Notes: generated from the letters alone by a model not told the origin. A stretch of DNA of 8,551 nt from Chlamydiota bacterium (GCA_027348355.1 DAIEPN010000146.1:1-8551); one strand, 5' to 3'; numbered from the stretch's first letter, positions 1 through 7,023 are shown. Numbers and translations: made by a program.

Positions 1-1
1 G

Positions 2-214
2 TCCTTGCTTATGGTATTTGGCACAGTATCTTTAAGTACGCCTTATGTGGCTACCATACTTCTTGTCGCAATTGGTGCTTGGGTCATTGCGGTTAAATCT
101 TTGGGCAAACAATTTACACAACTTACCTCTCCTACTGATGCTCCAAAACCTCAGGATCGAGAAGATACGACTGTGTTTGAGCCTACCTTAGCGATTAGCA
201 AGACCTCTACCTAA
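2..214 (+). CDS. ATP/ADP translocase (nucleotide transport protein), C-terminal fragment
   Basis: This is the 3' end of a gene that begins before the window; the frame is open from base 2 to the TAA at 212-214. About 70 residues are visible. A hydrophobic helix (STPYVATILLVAIGAWVIAV) is followed by KSLGKQF and then a polar, Pro/Thr/Asp-rich tail of about 35 residues. A last transmembrane helix ending in a 'W-I-(I/A)-V-(K/R)-S-L-G-K-x-F' motif with a short cytoplasmic tail is what I recall of the TLC-type ATP/ADP translocases of Chlamydiales and Rickettsiales, which exchange host ATP for bacterial ADP across the inner membrane. A gene of this family also lies next to pgsA in Chlamydia. The call rests on a short fragment; another multi-pass transporter is possible. 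The stop lies 13 nt before the next start, so the genes are probably co-transcribed. TTG at 5 is only an internal codon. Confidence 0.6.
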   Translation, partial: SLLMVFGTVSLSTPYVATILLVAIGAWVIAVKSLGKQFTQLTSPTDAPKPQDREDTTVFEPTLAISKTST

Positions 215-227
215 AATCTAAACATCT

Positions 228-851
228 ATGGAAACAATTTTTAGTTGGATCATAAATCATGCAGAACAGGCGCACTGGATCATCTTTGTCTGCATTTTGC
301 TTGCAGGGTTCAATATCCCTTTCAGTTTAGATATTTTAACTATTATTGGAGCTGTCTTAGCAGCAACCGTCGTTCCCAAAAATGCCATTCCTTTATTTCT
401 ATCCATCTTCATAGGAGCCTATTTCTCAGCATGGATAGCCTATTGGGTTGGAAACCTACTCGGCGACAGGTTTTCAAAAATCAAATGGTTTGCAAAGGCC
501 ATGCCTCCGGCTAGAATGGAAAAAGTAAAAATATTTTATGAAAAACATGGTTTTTGGACTTTGTTACTTGGAAGGTTTATCCCATTTGGATTTAGAAATT
601 GTTTATTCATGAGTGCTGGGATCAGCAAAATGAGCTTTAAGAAGTTTATGCTAAGAGACCTTCTAGCTTGCTTCGTATGGAGCAGCTCATCCTTTTTTAT
701 CTTCTATACTCTTGGCCATAATTACCAAATTATCTATAGCCATCTTAAGATTTTCAATATTATCCTATTTTCTGTTACCCTAGTTGTGGTATCTGCGATT
801 TTGTGGTACAAGAGAAAAAGCAAAAATCGCGTAACTTCACTAGTAGAATAA
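228..851 (+). CDS. DedA-family (SNARE-associated/VTT domain) inner-membrane protein
   Basis: The product is a 207-residue polytopic membrane protein. Hydrophobic segments lie at about residues 16-48, 52-77, 141-162 and 173-193, and the C-terminus is basic (KRKSKNR). The family signature is at 100-145: an amphipathic 'YEKHGFW' stretch, GRFIPFGFRN (R116, P119, R123), then MSAGISKMSF and a conserved-type W151. DedA proteins are linked to membrane-potential maintenance, and some members move undecaprenyl phosphate or phospholipids across the inner membrane; which substrate applies here cannot be read from sequence. Two positions look unusual. The two arginines are seven residues apart where the common RFIPGVR pattern has six. 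The N-terminal re-entrant loop has D35 but no obvious upstream Glu partner. The ATG start has no clear Shine-Dalgarno sequence. The gene sits between a transporter and a phospholipid synthase gene, fitting a membrane-lipid role. Confidence 0.82.
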   Translation: METIFSWIINHAEQAHWIIFVCILLAGFNIPFSLDILTIIGAVLAATVVPKNAIPLFLSIFIGAYFSAWIAYWVGNLLGDRFSKIKWFAKAMPPARMEKVKIFYEKHGFWTLLLGRFIPFGFRNCLFMSAGISKMSFKKFMLRDLLACFVWSSSSFFIFYTLGHNYQIIYSHLKIFNIILFSVTLVVVSAILWYKRKSKNRVTSLVE

Positions 852-896
852 CTTCGTTATGATTTATAAAAAAACAAAGTCAAAATTTTATTAAAT

Positions 897-1421
897 ATGA
901 TCAGTTTATCAAACGGACTGTCCTTTTCTAGAGCTCCCTTGGCCTTTTTGTTTTTAATAGAAAACACATCTCTTCGTATTGCTGTAATTATTTTGGCAAT
1001 GCTGACAGATAGTATCGACGGCTACCTCGCTAGAAAGCACAACTCAGCAACCCAATTTGGGGCTATTCTCGATCCTGCAATGGATAAATTTTTTGTATTT
1101 TTTATCCTAGGGGTTTTGCTATTTGAACATAAAATTGAGACTTGGCAAGCCTGCGCTATGATCGCTAGAGACTTTTCTTTATGTGTTTTCGCTATTTATT
1201 TAGGTCTTTCCGGCCATTGGAACACGCATGAGTTTTCTTCTGTAAAATGGAGTAAAATTACCACAGCCGTCCAATTCCTGATCTTGATTGGAATCACACT
1301 CCAAATCAGTTTCCCATGGTATTTCTACGCCTTTTTTATATTCTCTGGAGCCTTAGTCTTCCTAGAATTACTTCAAATGAGAATACGCAAATCTACAGTA
1401 AATCGGGCGAGGAACCAATAG
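897..1421 (+). CDS. pgsA: CDP-alcohol phosphatidyltransferase, probable phosphatidylglycerophosphate synthase
   Basis: The product has 174 residues, close to the usual length of bacterial PgsA (about 180). The complete CDP-alcohol phosphotransferase signature D-x2-DG-x2-AR-x8-G-x3-D-x3-D is visible: D38, D41, G42, A45, R46, G55, D59, D63. These residues bind the metal ions and the CDP-diacylglycerol. Several hydrophobic helices surround it (about 13-37, 64-78, 92-105, 124-155). The later WSKITTAVQF stretch resembles the GKxKTTxQ region typical of PgsA, which favours glycerol-3-phosphate as acceptor, giving phosphatidylglycerophosphate at the inner membrane. Other acceptors cannot be excluded. 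The N-terminus (MISLSNGLSFSR) aligns well with the PgsA start 'IPNxLTxxR', supporting this ATG although no good Shine-Dalgarno precedes it. It follows the DedA gene after 45 nt, and its last 29 nt overlap the 3' end of the opposite-strand mscS-type gene. Confidence 0.85.
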   Translation: MISLSNGLSFSRAPLAFLFLIENTSLRIAVIILAMLTDSIDGYLARKHNSATQFGAILDPAMDKFFVFFILGVLLFEHKIETWQACAMIARDFSLCVFAIYLGLSGHWNTHEFSSVKWSKITTAVQFLILIGITLQISFPWYFYAFFIFSGALVFLELLQMRIRKSTVNRARNQ

Positions 1422-2451
1422 AAGTGGTCGCAAGACTAAGGCTCTCTACAGCCAAAGATGCTGCATGATTTGTTACAATCTCATGAACAAGTAGCAGCAC
1501 TTCTTGCTTTACAGCTAAGAACTTATCATGTCTTGTTTCAAGAGAATATACATCAATAAGAAGATGTAAATAATATTCTCCAAATGAAAACAAAGAAACA
1601 GTCATAGGTACATTCGCATCAATTGTGGGAATCGTGAGCAACGTTCTCTTTATTTCTTCAGTAATTGCGGAGATTAAAGAAATATCTTCAAAACGCAGGC
1701 GAATGGTTTCATATATTCTCCTATGGGACATTCTAGACATATTTATTACAATTAGAGAGGAAAAAAGAGCATTTGGAAGATAAAGGGGTCTTTTCTCTTT
1801 ATCTCGCAATGCTGTTGCATACCAACCTATTTCTTCTACCACCCCTTCAACATTTTTTTCTGATAAAAAAATCAAATCACCAATCTTGAACGGACGCTGA
1901 ATAAAAAGCACAAGTCCCCCAAACCAATTCGCAATGACGTCTTTGCCGGCAAGAGCTACTGCAGCAGCCCCAATCCCACTAAAGGCCAAAAGAGGAACGA
2001 TATTGAGTCCCAAGACCTGTAATATAATCATTGCGGTAATAACAAGAATAATCGCAGAAATAAATTTACTTAAAATCTGAGCCATATGCGAATCGATTAA
2101 CTTATTATAACGACTTTTCTCAGCCTCTTTTTTCCAGCGCAAAAATATCCAAGAAATACAGATAACAATGGCTGTATTTCGAAGGGGCGCTACATAATTT
2201 AAAGCCGCCATAAAACCGAATCGATGACCTACAACGTCATTGATGTAAGAAAATCCTAGAATTCCAAGCAGAAATTTAAGGGGGAGTTCTACGATATGAT
2301 CAATTTTTTTCCACCAATCAGGAAAGTTTGAAAAAAAATGTTTACGAAAATAACGAATCAGTATTTTTAGACCGAAATGCACAAGAAGTAAAATGGTAAA
2401 ACCTAGCACAATTTCTACAATCCACATCTCTTCAAAAAAAAATTTTTCCAT
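1393..2451 (-). CDS. MscS-family small-conductance mechanosensitive ion channel
   Basis: With the ATG at 2451 the protein has 352 residues. Four or five hydrophobic helices precede the family hallmark, the Gly/Ala-rich pore helix at about 150-185 (GIGAAAVALAGKDVIANWFG) followed by LVLFIQRPFKIGDLI, the start of the MscS beta domain. A soluble alpha/beta C-terminal domain runs to about 330, and the final 20 residues are Ser/Ala-rich and poorly structured. MscS channels open under membrane tension and release solutes during hypo-osmotic shock. The extra N-terminal helices resemble the larger YnaI/YbdG-type members more than minimal three-helix MscS. I chose ATG 2451 over an in-frame TTG at 2457 because the Shine-Dalgarno GAGGA (2464-2460) is 8 nt from the ATG and only 2 nt from the TTG. 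The gene is oriented against its neighbours, converging on pgsA and diverging from the S49 peptidase gene; I do not recall it at this place in Chlamydia. Confidence 0.88.
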   Translation of the reverse strand: MEKFFFEEMWIVEIVLGFTILLLVHFGLKILIRYFRKHFFSNFPDWWKKIDHIVELPLKFLLGILGFSYINDVVGHRFGFMAALNYVAPLRNTAIVICISWIFLRWKKEAEKSRYNKLIDSHMAQILSKFISAIILVITAMIILQVLGLNIVPLLAFSGIGAAAVALAGKDVIANWFGGLVLFIQRPFKIGDLIFLSEKNVEGVVEEIGWYATALRDKEKRPLYLPNALFSSLIVINMSRMSHRRIYETIRLRFEDISLISAITEEIKRTLLTIPTIDANVPMTVSLFSFGEYYLHLLIDVYSLETRHDKFLAVKQEVLLLVHEIVTNHAASLAVESLSLATTSIGSSPDLL

Positions 2452-2459
2452 ATCCAACT

Positions 2460-2471
2460 TCCTCTTGGAGG
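2460..2471 (-). promoter_or_regulatory. Ribosome binding site of the mscS-type gene, inside a small hairpin
   Basis: On the minus strand GAGGA (2464-2460) is a good Shine-Dalgarno 8 nt before ATG 2451 and decides the start. It is preceded by CCTC-CAA, so CCUC (2471-2468) can pair with GAGG (2464-2461) around a 3-nt loop. This 4-bp, GC-rich stem would hide the site. The stem is short and may be coincidental. Confidence 0.5.
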
Positions 2472-2573
2472 TTTACTTATGTCTACGATAACATACTATC
2501 ACAAATTTGGTATTAGAAAAACTTATTCAAAATAAAGTTTCTAATTGCTGGATCAAAAAAAGAATCTTTTCTA

Positions 2574-2591
2574 AGATCATGATTATGATCT
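2574..2591. repeat. 18-bp palindrome (7-bp arms, 4-nt centre) before sohB-like gene
   Basis: AGATCAT (2574-2580), GATT centre, ATGATCT (2585-2591) form a perfect 7-bp inverted repeat. It overlaps the TATGAT -10 candidate and ends 21 nt before the ATG at 2613. Position and symmetry fit a dimeric repressor site, but an mRNA hairpin in the leader is equally possible. No regulator is encoded nearby. Confidence 0.4.
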
Positions 2592-2603
2592 AATTTATTT
2601 TTT

Positions 2604-2607
2604 AGGA
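2604..2607 (+). promoter_or_regulatory. Ribosome binding site of the sohB-like gene
   Basis: AGGA ends 5 nt before the ATG at 2613, a normal spacing that supports this start. It is one of only two clear Shine-Dalgarno sequences among the + strand genes here. Confidence 0.6.
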
Positions 2608-2612
2608 ATTCT

Positions 2613-3665
2613 ATGCACTTTACTCGCGAATCAGTTTTTGTAGGCGCCATACGAGCATTTTTTGCTTGCTTTGCAGCTATTGTCGGAATTTTTGCAGCCG
2701 TTTTTTGTATCATGCTTGCTATGGGCGCTTTTTCCTCTTCTCCCATAGTCCCAGAAAAAGCTGAATACGTCGTTGGCTACGATGCAAACGGTCAAAGAAC
2801 ACTGCAAGCACCTAATACTCCAGTCATTTTATGTATCGATATTGTTGGAGTTGTTGGGCTAGGAGATTTATCTTATGAAAAAATCCAAGCGAGTTTAGAT
2901 GACACCCAAGAGAGTTTGCATGATAGAGTAAAGGGACTTCTTCTCCATGTAAGTACCCCGGGAGGACTTGCCTATGATGCAGCGTGCATACATGACGCTT
3001 TAAAAGAATATAAAGAAAAAATGCAAATCCCCGTTTATGTCTATGTAGAAGATCTTTGTGCTTCAGCAGGTGTGTACATAGCCTGTGCTGCGGATAAAAT
3101 TTATACTTCTCCATACACTATATATGGTAACATTGGAGTTCGTATGGGCCCCATGTTTAACTATGTAGGCACAATGGACAAACTAGGCATCCAAGCGCTT
3201 ACTCTCAGCGAAGGGAAAGATAAAGACGCCTTAAATCCTTTCCGCACCTGGAAACCTGACGAAGGAAATTTTGTGAAACCTAGCATGGATGCAGAATACA
3301 ATCGATTTGTAGATACAGTTGTGGCAGCAAGACCGAAAGTAACAAAAAGTCTGCTCATTAACACATATGGAGCGAAAATTTTTACTGCGGAGGAAGCTGA
3401 ATCAGCAGGGCTCATCGACAATGGGGACAGTACGTATAAAAAGACCTTAAAAGAACTTCTCACTGCAAGTGGAATTGAAGAAAGCCAAACATATCAGGTG
3501 TTCAAAGTACAAGCTCCTCATACCTTTTTTGGGAGCTTGCAAGCAAATAACTCATTATTAAAAGGAAAAGTGACACACACTCTAGACTTAGGGCCTAACT
3601 ACAACCCTGAGCTAAGTGGAAAAGTTTTATTTCTTTACCAACCTGAAGCAGCATTAGCCCCATAA
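2613..3665 (+). CDS. sohB: S49-family membrane serine peptidase (SohB/SppA-like signal peptide peptidase)
   Basis: The product has 350 residues, similar to SohB. One N-terminal membrane helix (about 8-36) would anchor the protein, with the catalytic part outside the cytoplasm. The S49 core follows: VILCIDIVGVV (71-81), the LLLHVSTPGG loop (109-118), and EDLCASAGVYIACAADKIY (146-164), in which S151 matches the nucleophile of the A-S-x-G-Y-x-x-A motif. Then come the 'YGNIGVRMGP' strand and GKDKDALNPFR (201-211), where K204 fits the general base of the Ser-Lys dyad. In this family the enzyme degrades leftover signal peptides or membrane-protein fragments; the true substrate is unknown here. The region after about 290 is less conserved. 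It is followed by a hairpin terminator, so it is probably a single-gene transcript. The gene order sohB-polA-coaE-rho matches my memory of Chlamydia. Confidence 0.85.
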   Translation: MHFTRESVFVGAIRAFFACFAAIVGIFAAVFCIMLAMGAFSSSPIVPEKAEYVVGYDANGQRTLQAPNTPVILCIDIVGVVGLGDLSYEKIQASLDDTQESLHDRVKGLLLHVSTPGGLAYDAACIHDALKEYKEKMQIPVYVYVEDLCASAGVYIACAADKIYTSPYTIYGNIGVRMGPMFNYVGTMDKLGIQALTLSEGKDKDALNPFRTWKPDEGNFVKPSMDAEYNRFVDTVVAARPKVTKSLLINTYGAKIFTAEEAESAGLIDNGDSTYKKTLKELLTASGIEESQTYQVFKVQAPHTFFGSLQANNSLLKGKVTHTLDLGPNYNPELSGKVLFLYQPEAALAP

Positions 3666-3673
3666 TCTTTTAC

Positions 3674-3706
3674 GGACCCTTTTATCTTTCCAGAAAAGGG
3701 TCCTTT
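3674..3706 (+). terminator. Hairpin terminator after the sohB-like gene
   Basis: GGACCCTTTT (3674-3683) pairs perfectly with AAAAGGGTCC (3694-3703) around a 10-nt loop and is followed by TTT. It starts 8 nt after the stop. The T run is short, so termination may be partial. The hairpin lies only 20 nt before the polA start. Confidence 0.75.
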
Positions 3707-3723
3707 GCACCAAAATTAAATCC

Positions 3724-6402
3724 ATGAAAACTATTTATCTTGTTGACGCTCTTAATATTCTTTTCCGATCTTATTACGCGATTGGGCCAATGACCAATCC
3801 CAAAGGGCAATCTACGAATGCGCTTTATGGCTTTATTCGCAGCATCCACAAGGTAATTAAAGATTTTCATCCAACTCACTTATGCATAATATTTGATGGG
3901 CCAAGCAACAAACAAAAAAGAACTGCTATCTATGCTGAATATAAAAGTCATCGAAAACCTATGCCTGATGATTTAGTTGTTCAATTAGAACAAGCTATCG
4001 AATTTTGTAAAATTGCGAAATTTCCACATCTTTGGATTGAAGGAGTAGAAGCCGATGACACAATAGGAAGCGTAGCAAAATGGGCTCAAACTCAAAATGC
4101 AATCACTTATATCATTAGCGGCGACAAAGATTTGTGCCAACTTATCAATAAATCAACGTTTGTAATTAATCCAAGCAAAGACAACTTGCTCATCGATCAA
4201 AAAAAGGTAGAAGAACTTTTTTGTGTAAAAACAGATCAAATCGTTGATTATTTAGCAATTATGGGAGATGCATCCGATAACATTCCGGGCATAGAAGGAT
4301 TTGGTCCAAAAACAGCTTCTCAACTTTTACAGAAGTTTGGAACATTAGAAAATCTCTTAGCTCATCCGGAACAAGTTCCAGGGGAGAAAAAACAGCAAAT
4401 CCTTCACGAAAGCAAAGAAATCGCATTGCTTAGCAAACAACTAGCTACAATCCATACTGACGTACCCATTCCTGATGATGAGAAATTTTATGCTTTAATT
4501 CCTCATGACGTAGAAAACCTTAAAGAATTTTATAAAGAAATGCATTTCAATTCTCTTCTCAAAGAACTTGATTCTTCTCCTTCTGCTATGATGGAAAAAA
4601 GCCATGTAAAGAAAGAAGAAGTTGTTTCTTATACACTTGTTGATGAAGAGAAATCTTTACTTGAACTATGTCAAAAACTTTCACACGAAAAAGAGTTGTG
4701 TGTGGACACAGAGACCACAGATATTCAACCTCTACAAGCAAATTTAGTTGGCATCGGAATTGGCGTACATCCTAAAGAAGCTTGGTACATTCCTTTAAAT
4801 GGAAAGCTAGCTCGAAATACAATCTTCACCCATTTAAAACCTCTACTTGAAAATAAGCATATCGGTATCTTTGGTCATAATATTAAGTATGATCTCCATG
4901 TTTTACAAAACGAAGGCATCTCCCCCGTAAACATCTGTTTTGATACTATGCTTGCTTCCTATATTTTAAGCCCACATAACCAAAGGCATAATCTCGATGA
5001 TTTAAGCTTGGAGAACTTTGGGAAAGTAAAAATTCCTATCTCTGATCTGATTGGAAAAGGAAAAAAGGAAATCAGCATGGAAGAGGTCGAAATTGAAAAA
5101 GTTTCCTCCTATTGCTGCGAAGACGTGGATTATACATGCCGTCTCAAAGATCTTTTCCAAAAGAAAATTAAAGAAGAAGGCCTTTCCGATGTATTAGAAA
5201 AGATAGAACTCCCTCTTCTTCCCGTCCTGCTCTCTATGGAAAGAACTGGGATTTTTGTGGACAAGCGTAAACTAGAAGAGATGTCTACAGAACTATCTGG
5301 AACTTTAGAGGCATTACAAAACAAGATTTATCATCTAGCCGGAGAACCCTTTAACCTTAATTCGCCTAAGCAATTAAGCGTGATCCTTTTTGAAAAATTA
5401 GGACTTAAGCCGCCAAAAAAAACGCAAACAGGCTTTTCTACTAGTGCAGATGTTCTTGAAGCTCTCAAAGATGAGTCTCCTATTGTAGAAAAAATTTTAG
5501 AGTACCGCACTTTAGAAAAACTACGATCAACCTATATCGACGCCCTGCCTACACAGATCAATCCAAAAACCCATCGAATACACTGTACATTTAACCAATC
5601 AGTTGCGGCAACTGGAAGACTTTCTTGTCAAAATCCGAACCTGCAAAACATTCCGATCAGATCCAAGGTGGGAAAAAAAATACGAGAAGCTTTTAAACCT
5701 CAAAAAAAGGATTGGAGCTTTCTCTCGGCAGACTATTCTCAAATCGAACTGCGAATTTTAGCGCATTTAAGTGAAGATCCTTCTCTTGTGAAAGCATTCA
5801 AAGAAGGAGAAGACATTCACGCTTACACTGCATCTCTTGTTTTCGATGTCCCTCTACAGGAAGTAACCTCAGAAATGCGTCATCAAGCTAAAGCAGTCAA
5901 TTTTGGGATTTTGTATGGGCAACAAGCTTTTGGTCTCTCTCAGGGCCTTTCTATGAGTTTTAAGGAAGCCGCCAAGTTCATCGAAACTTACTTTTCCCGT
6001 TACAAGAAAGTCAAAGAGTTTTTAGACTTTTGCAAAGAAAATACTAGAAAAACCGGAAAGTCCGTAACCATGACGGGCAGACAAAGGCCTATCCCAGAAA
6101 TAGGCAATAAAAACCCTATCATCCGAGGCGCTGCTGAAAGGCTAGCTGTAAACACACCCCTACAGGGCACAGTTGCTGACTTGATTAAAATTGCAATGAT
6201 ACAAATAGCAGAAGTCCTAAAAAAACAACCTGATTTAGGCTTTATGATTCTACAAATTCATGATGAACTTTTATTTGAAGTTCCGGATGAAAAGATCGAG
6301 GAAATTTCAAAGATTGTAAAAAGAATTATGGAAAATGTCTTTTCTTTAAAAGTTCCTCTAGTCGTAGATATTTCGATTGGCAAAAATTGGGGGGAATGCT
6401 AA
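3724..6402 (+). CDS. polA: DNA polymerase I, with 5'-nuclease, proofreading and polymerase domains
   Basis: The 892-residue enzyme fills gaps and removes RNA primers during replication and repair. The 5'-nuclease domain (about 1-285) shows LVDALNILFRSYYA, the FDGP loop at 58, EADD (109-112), SGDKDL (132-137) and the helix-hairpin-helix region GIEGFGPKTASQLL (189-202). The 3'-5' exonuclease domain (about 300-490) keeps its metal ligands: D328 and E330 (DTET), D390 (NIKYD), Y463 and D467 (YCCED). Proofreading therefore looks intact, which is not so in many PolA proteins. The polymerase domain has motif A DYSQIELR (D670, E675), motif B RHQAKAVNFGILYG (R719, K723, F727, Y731) and motif C HDE (846-848, D847). 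The start MKTIYLVDALN fits the family although no Shine-Dalgarno sequence precedes it. coaE starts inside the last codons, so translation is probably coupled. Confidence 0.97.
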   Translation: MKTIYLVDALNILFRSYYAIGPMTNPKGQSTNALYGFIRSIHKVIKDFHPTHLCIIFDGPSNKQKRTAIYAEYKSHRKPMPDDLVVQLEQAIEFCKIAKFPHLWIEGVEADDTIGSVAKWAQTQNAITYIISGDKDLCQLINKSTFVINPSKDNLLIDQKKVEELFCVKTDQIVDYLAIMGDASDNIPGIEGFGPKTASQLLQKFGTLENLLAHPEQVPGEKKQQILHESKEIALLSKQLATIHTDVPIPDDEKFYALIPHDVENLKEFYKEMHFNSLLKELDSSPSAMMEKSHVKKEEVVSYTLVDEEKSLLELCQKLSHEKELCVDTETTDIQPLQANLVGIGIGVHPKEAWYIPLNGKLARNTIFTHLKPLLENKHIGIFGHNIKYDLHVLQNEGISPVNICFDTMLASYILSPHNQRHNLDDLSLENFGKVKIPISDLIGKGKKEISMEEVEIEKVSSYCCEDVDYTCRLKDLFQKKIKEEGLSDVLEKIELPLLPVLLSMERTGIFVDKRKLEEMSTELSGTLEALQNKIYHLAGEPFNLNSPKQLSVILFEKLGLKPPKKTQTGFSTSADVLEALKDESPIVEKILEYRTLEKLRSTYIDALPTQINPKTHRIHCTFNQSVAATGRLSCQNPNLQNIPIRSKVGKKIREAFKPQKKDWSFLSADYSQIELRILAHLSEDPSLVKAFKEGEDIHAYTASLVFDVPLQEVTSEMRHQAKAVNFGILYGQQAFGLSQGLSMSFKEAAKFIETYFSRYKKVKEFLDFCKENTRKTGKSVTMTGRQRPIPEIGNKNPIIRGAAERLAVNTPLQGTVADLIKIAMIQIAEVLKKQPDLGFMILQIHDELLFEVPDEKIEEISKIVKRIMENVFSLKVPLVVDISIGKNWGEC

Positions 6403-7004
6403 CTTTGAAGAAAGTAGCCATAACAGGTGGATTAGCCTGTGGCAAATCTTCTGTTTGCCAAATTCTAAAAAATCACGGTGTAGCCTGCGTTGTAAATGCG
6501 GATGAAATTGTCCACCAGCTATTATCCACGAAAACAGATTTAGGTCATAAAATCGCTAGATTGTTAGGTTCTGATGTTATAGTCAATGGTCGATTCGATC
6601 GAAAAAAAATTGCGGAAAAAGTTTTTTCCGATCCAAAAAAACTACTGGATTTTGAAAAATTGTTACATCCCCCCACTCTTGAGGAAATAAATAAACGTTA
6701 CATGCAAGCTAGCAAATCCGAGAGCGTTCCTCTTTTTGTTGTGGAAATACCATTATTGTATGAAATACAAGCAGAAGATTATTACGATAGCGTAATTACC
6801 GTTGTCAGCGATGAGAATATCGCTAGCCAAAGGTTTATGAAAAGCACCTCTTATGGAAAAGAGGAATATGAGCGAAGAATGTCTAGGCAACTACCCATAT
6901 CTATAAAAGCCAAAAGAGCTGATTATATCGTTGAGAATAACAGTAATTTGGAAAATCTAAAAAACTCTGTGATAAAACTCATCCCATCACTAGTTTCAAT
7001 TTAA
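6396..7004 (+). CDS. coaE: Dephospho-CoA kinase
   Basis: The 202-residue product phosphorylates the 3'-OH of dephospho-CoA with ATP, the last step of coenzyme A synthesis, in the cytoplasm. The P-loop is GGLACGKS (11-18), followed by [10 protein letters not shown] (34-43; D36 is the usual substrate/catalytic Asp). Then come [10 protein letters not shown] (89-98), VVEIPLLYE (115-123), a LID-type arginine region RRMSRQ (160-165) and ADYIVENN (175-182), all typical of CoaE. I place the start at ATG 6396, inside the polA stop region (7-nt overlap). An upstream in-frame TTG at 6387 (three residues longer) and a TTG at 6405 are alternatives. The G run at 6389-6394 is too close to 6396 to be a standard Shine-Dalgarno, so translation probably depends on ribosomes finishing polA. 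rho follows after 19 nt. Confidence 0.93.
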   Translation: MLTLKKVAITGGLACGKSSVCQILKNHGVACVVNADEIVHQLLSTKTDLGHKIARLLGSDVIVNGRFDRKKIAEKVFSDPKKLLDFEKLLHPPTLEEINKRYMQASKSESVPLFVVEIPLLYEIQAEDYYDSVITVVSDENIASQRFMKSTSYGKEEYERRMSRQLPISIKAKRADYIVENNSNLENLKNSVIKLIPSLVSI

Positions 7005-7005
7005 C

Positions 7006-7010
7006 AGGAG
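7006..7010 (+). promoter_or_regulatory. Ribosome binding site of rho
   Basis: AGGAG lies directly after the coaE stop and 13 nt before the rho ATG at 7024. The sequence is strong but the spacing is longer than the usual 5-9 nt. No closer in-frame start codon exists between them. Confidence 0.6.
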
Positions 7011-7023
7011 CTTCATTTTTATT

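Larger units (their letters stand above)
2452..2612. promoter_or_regulatory. Divergent intergenic region between the mscS-type and sohB-like genes
   Basis: These 161 bp must supply the 5' signals of two divergent genes. On the + side TATGAT (2584-2589) is a reasonable -10 candidate for the sohB-like gene, but no good -35 lies 16-18 bp upstream. On the - side TAGTAT (complement of 2493-2498) is a possible -10 for the channel gene, with only a weak -35. An imperfect AT-rich inverted repeat lies at 2515-2527 / 2531-2542 (3-nt loop, bulges), and a clean palindrome at 2574-2591. Promoter positions are guesses; only the divergent arrangement is certain. Confidence 0.45.

Noticed and set aside
245..514. 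An 89-codon alternate-frame reading frame inside the DedA gene
   Set aside because: It overlaps a clear DedA coding sequence on the same strand; its Cys/His-rich composition is typical of an out-of-frame translation.
859..894. An 11-codon ATG reading frame in the spacer between the DedA gene and pgsA
   Set aside because: It is very short, Lys-rich only because the DNA is AT-rich, has no ribosome site and shows no leader-peptide feature such as codon runs with an attenuator hairpin.
2515..2542. AT-rich imperfect inverted repeat as a terminator or operator
   Set aside because: The stem contains bulges, has only two or three GC pairs and a 3-nt loop; such structures are expected by chance in this AT-rich spacer, so it is only mentioned within the spacer entry.
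2513..2746. A 77-codon minus-strand reading frame over the divergent spacer and the start of the sohB-like gene
   Set aside because: It is the shadow of the sohB signal-anchor coding sequence, has low-complexity Ala/Lys composition and no recognisable domain.
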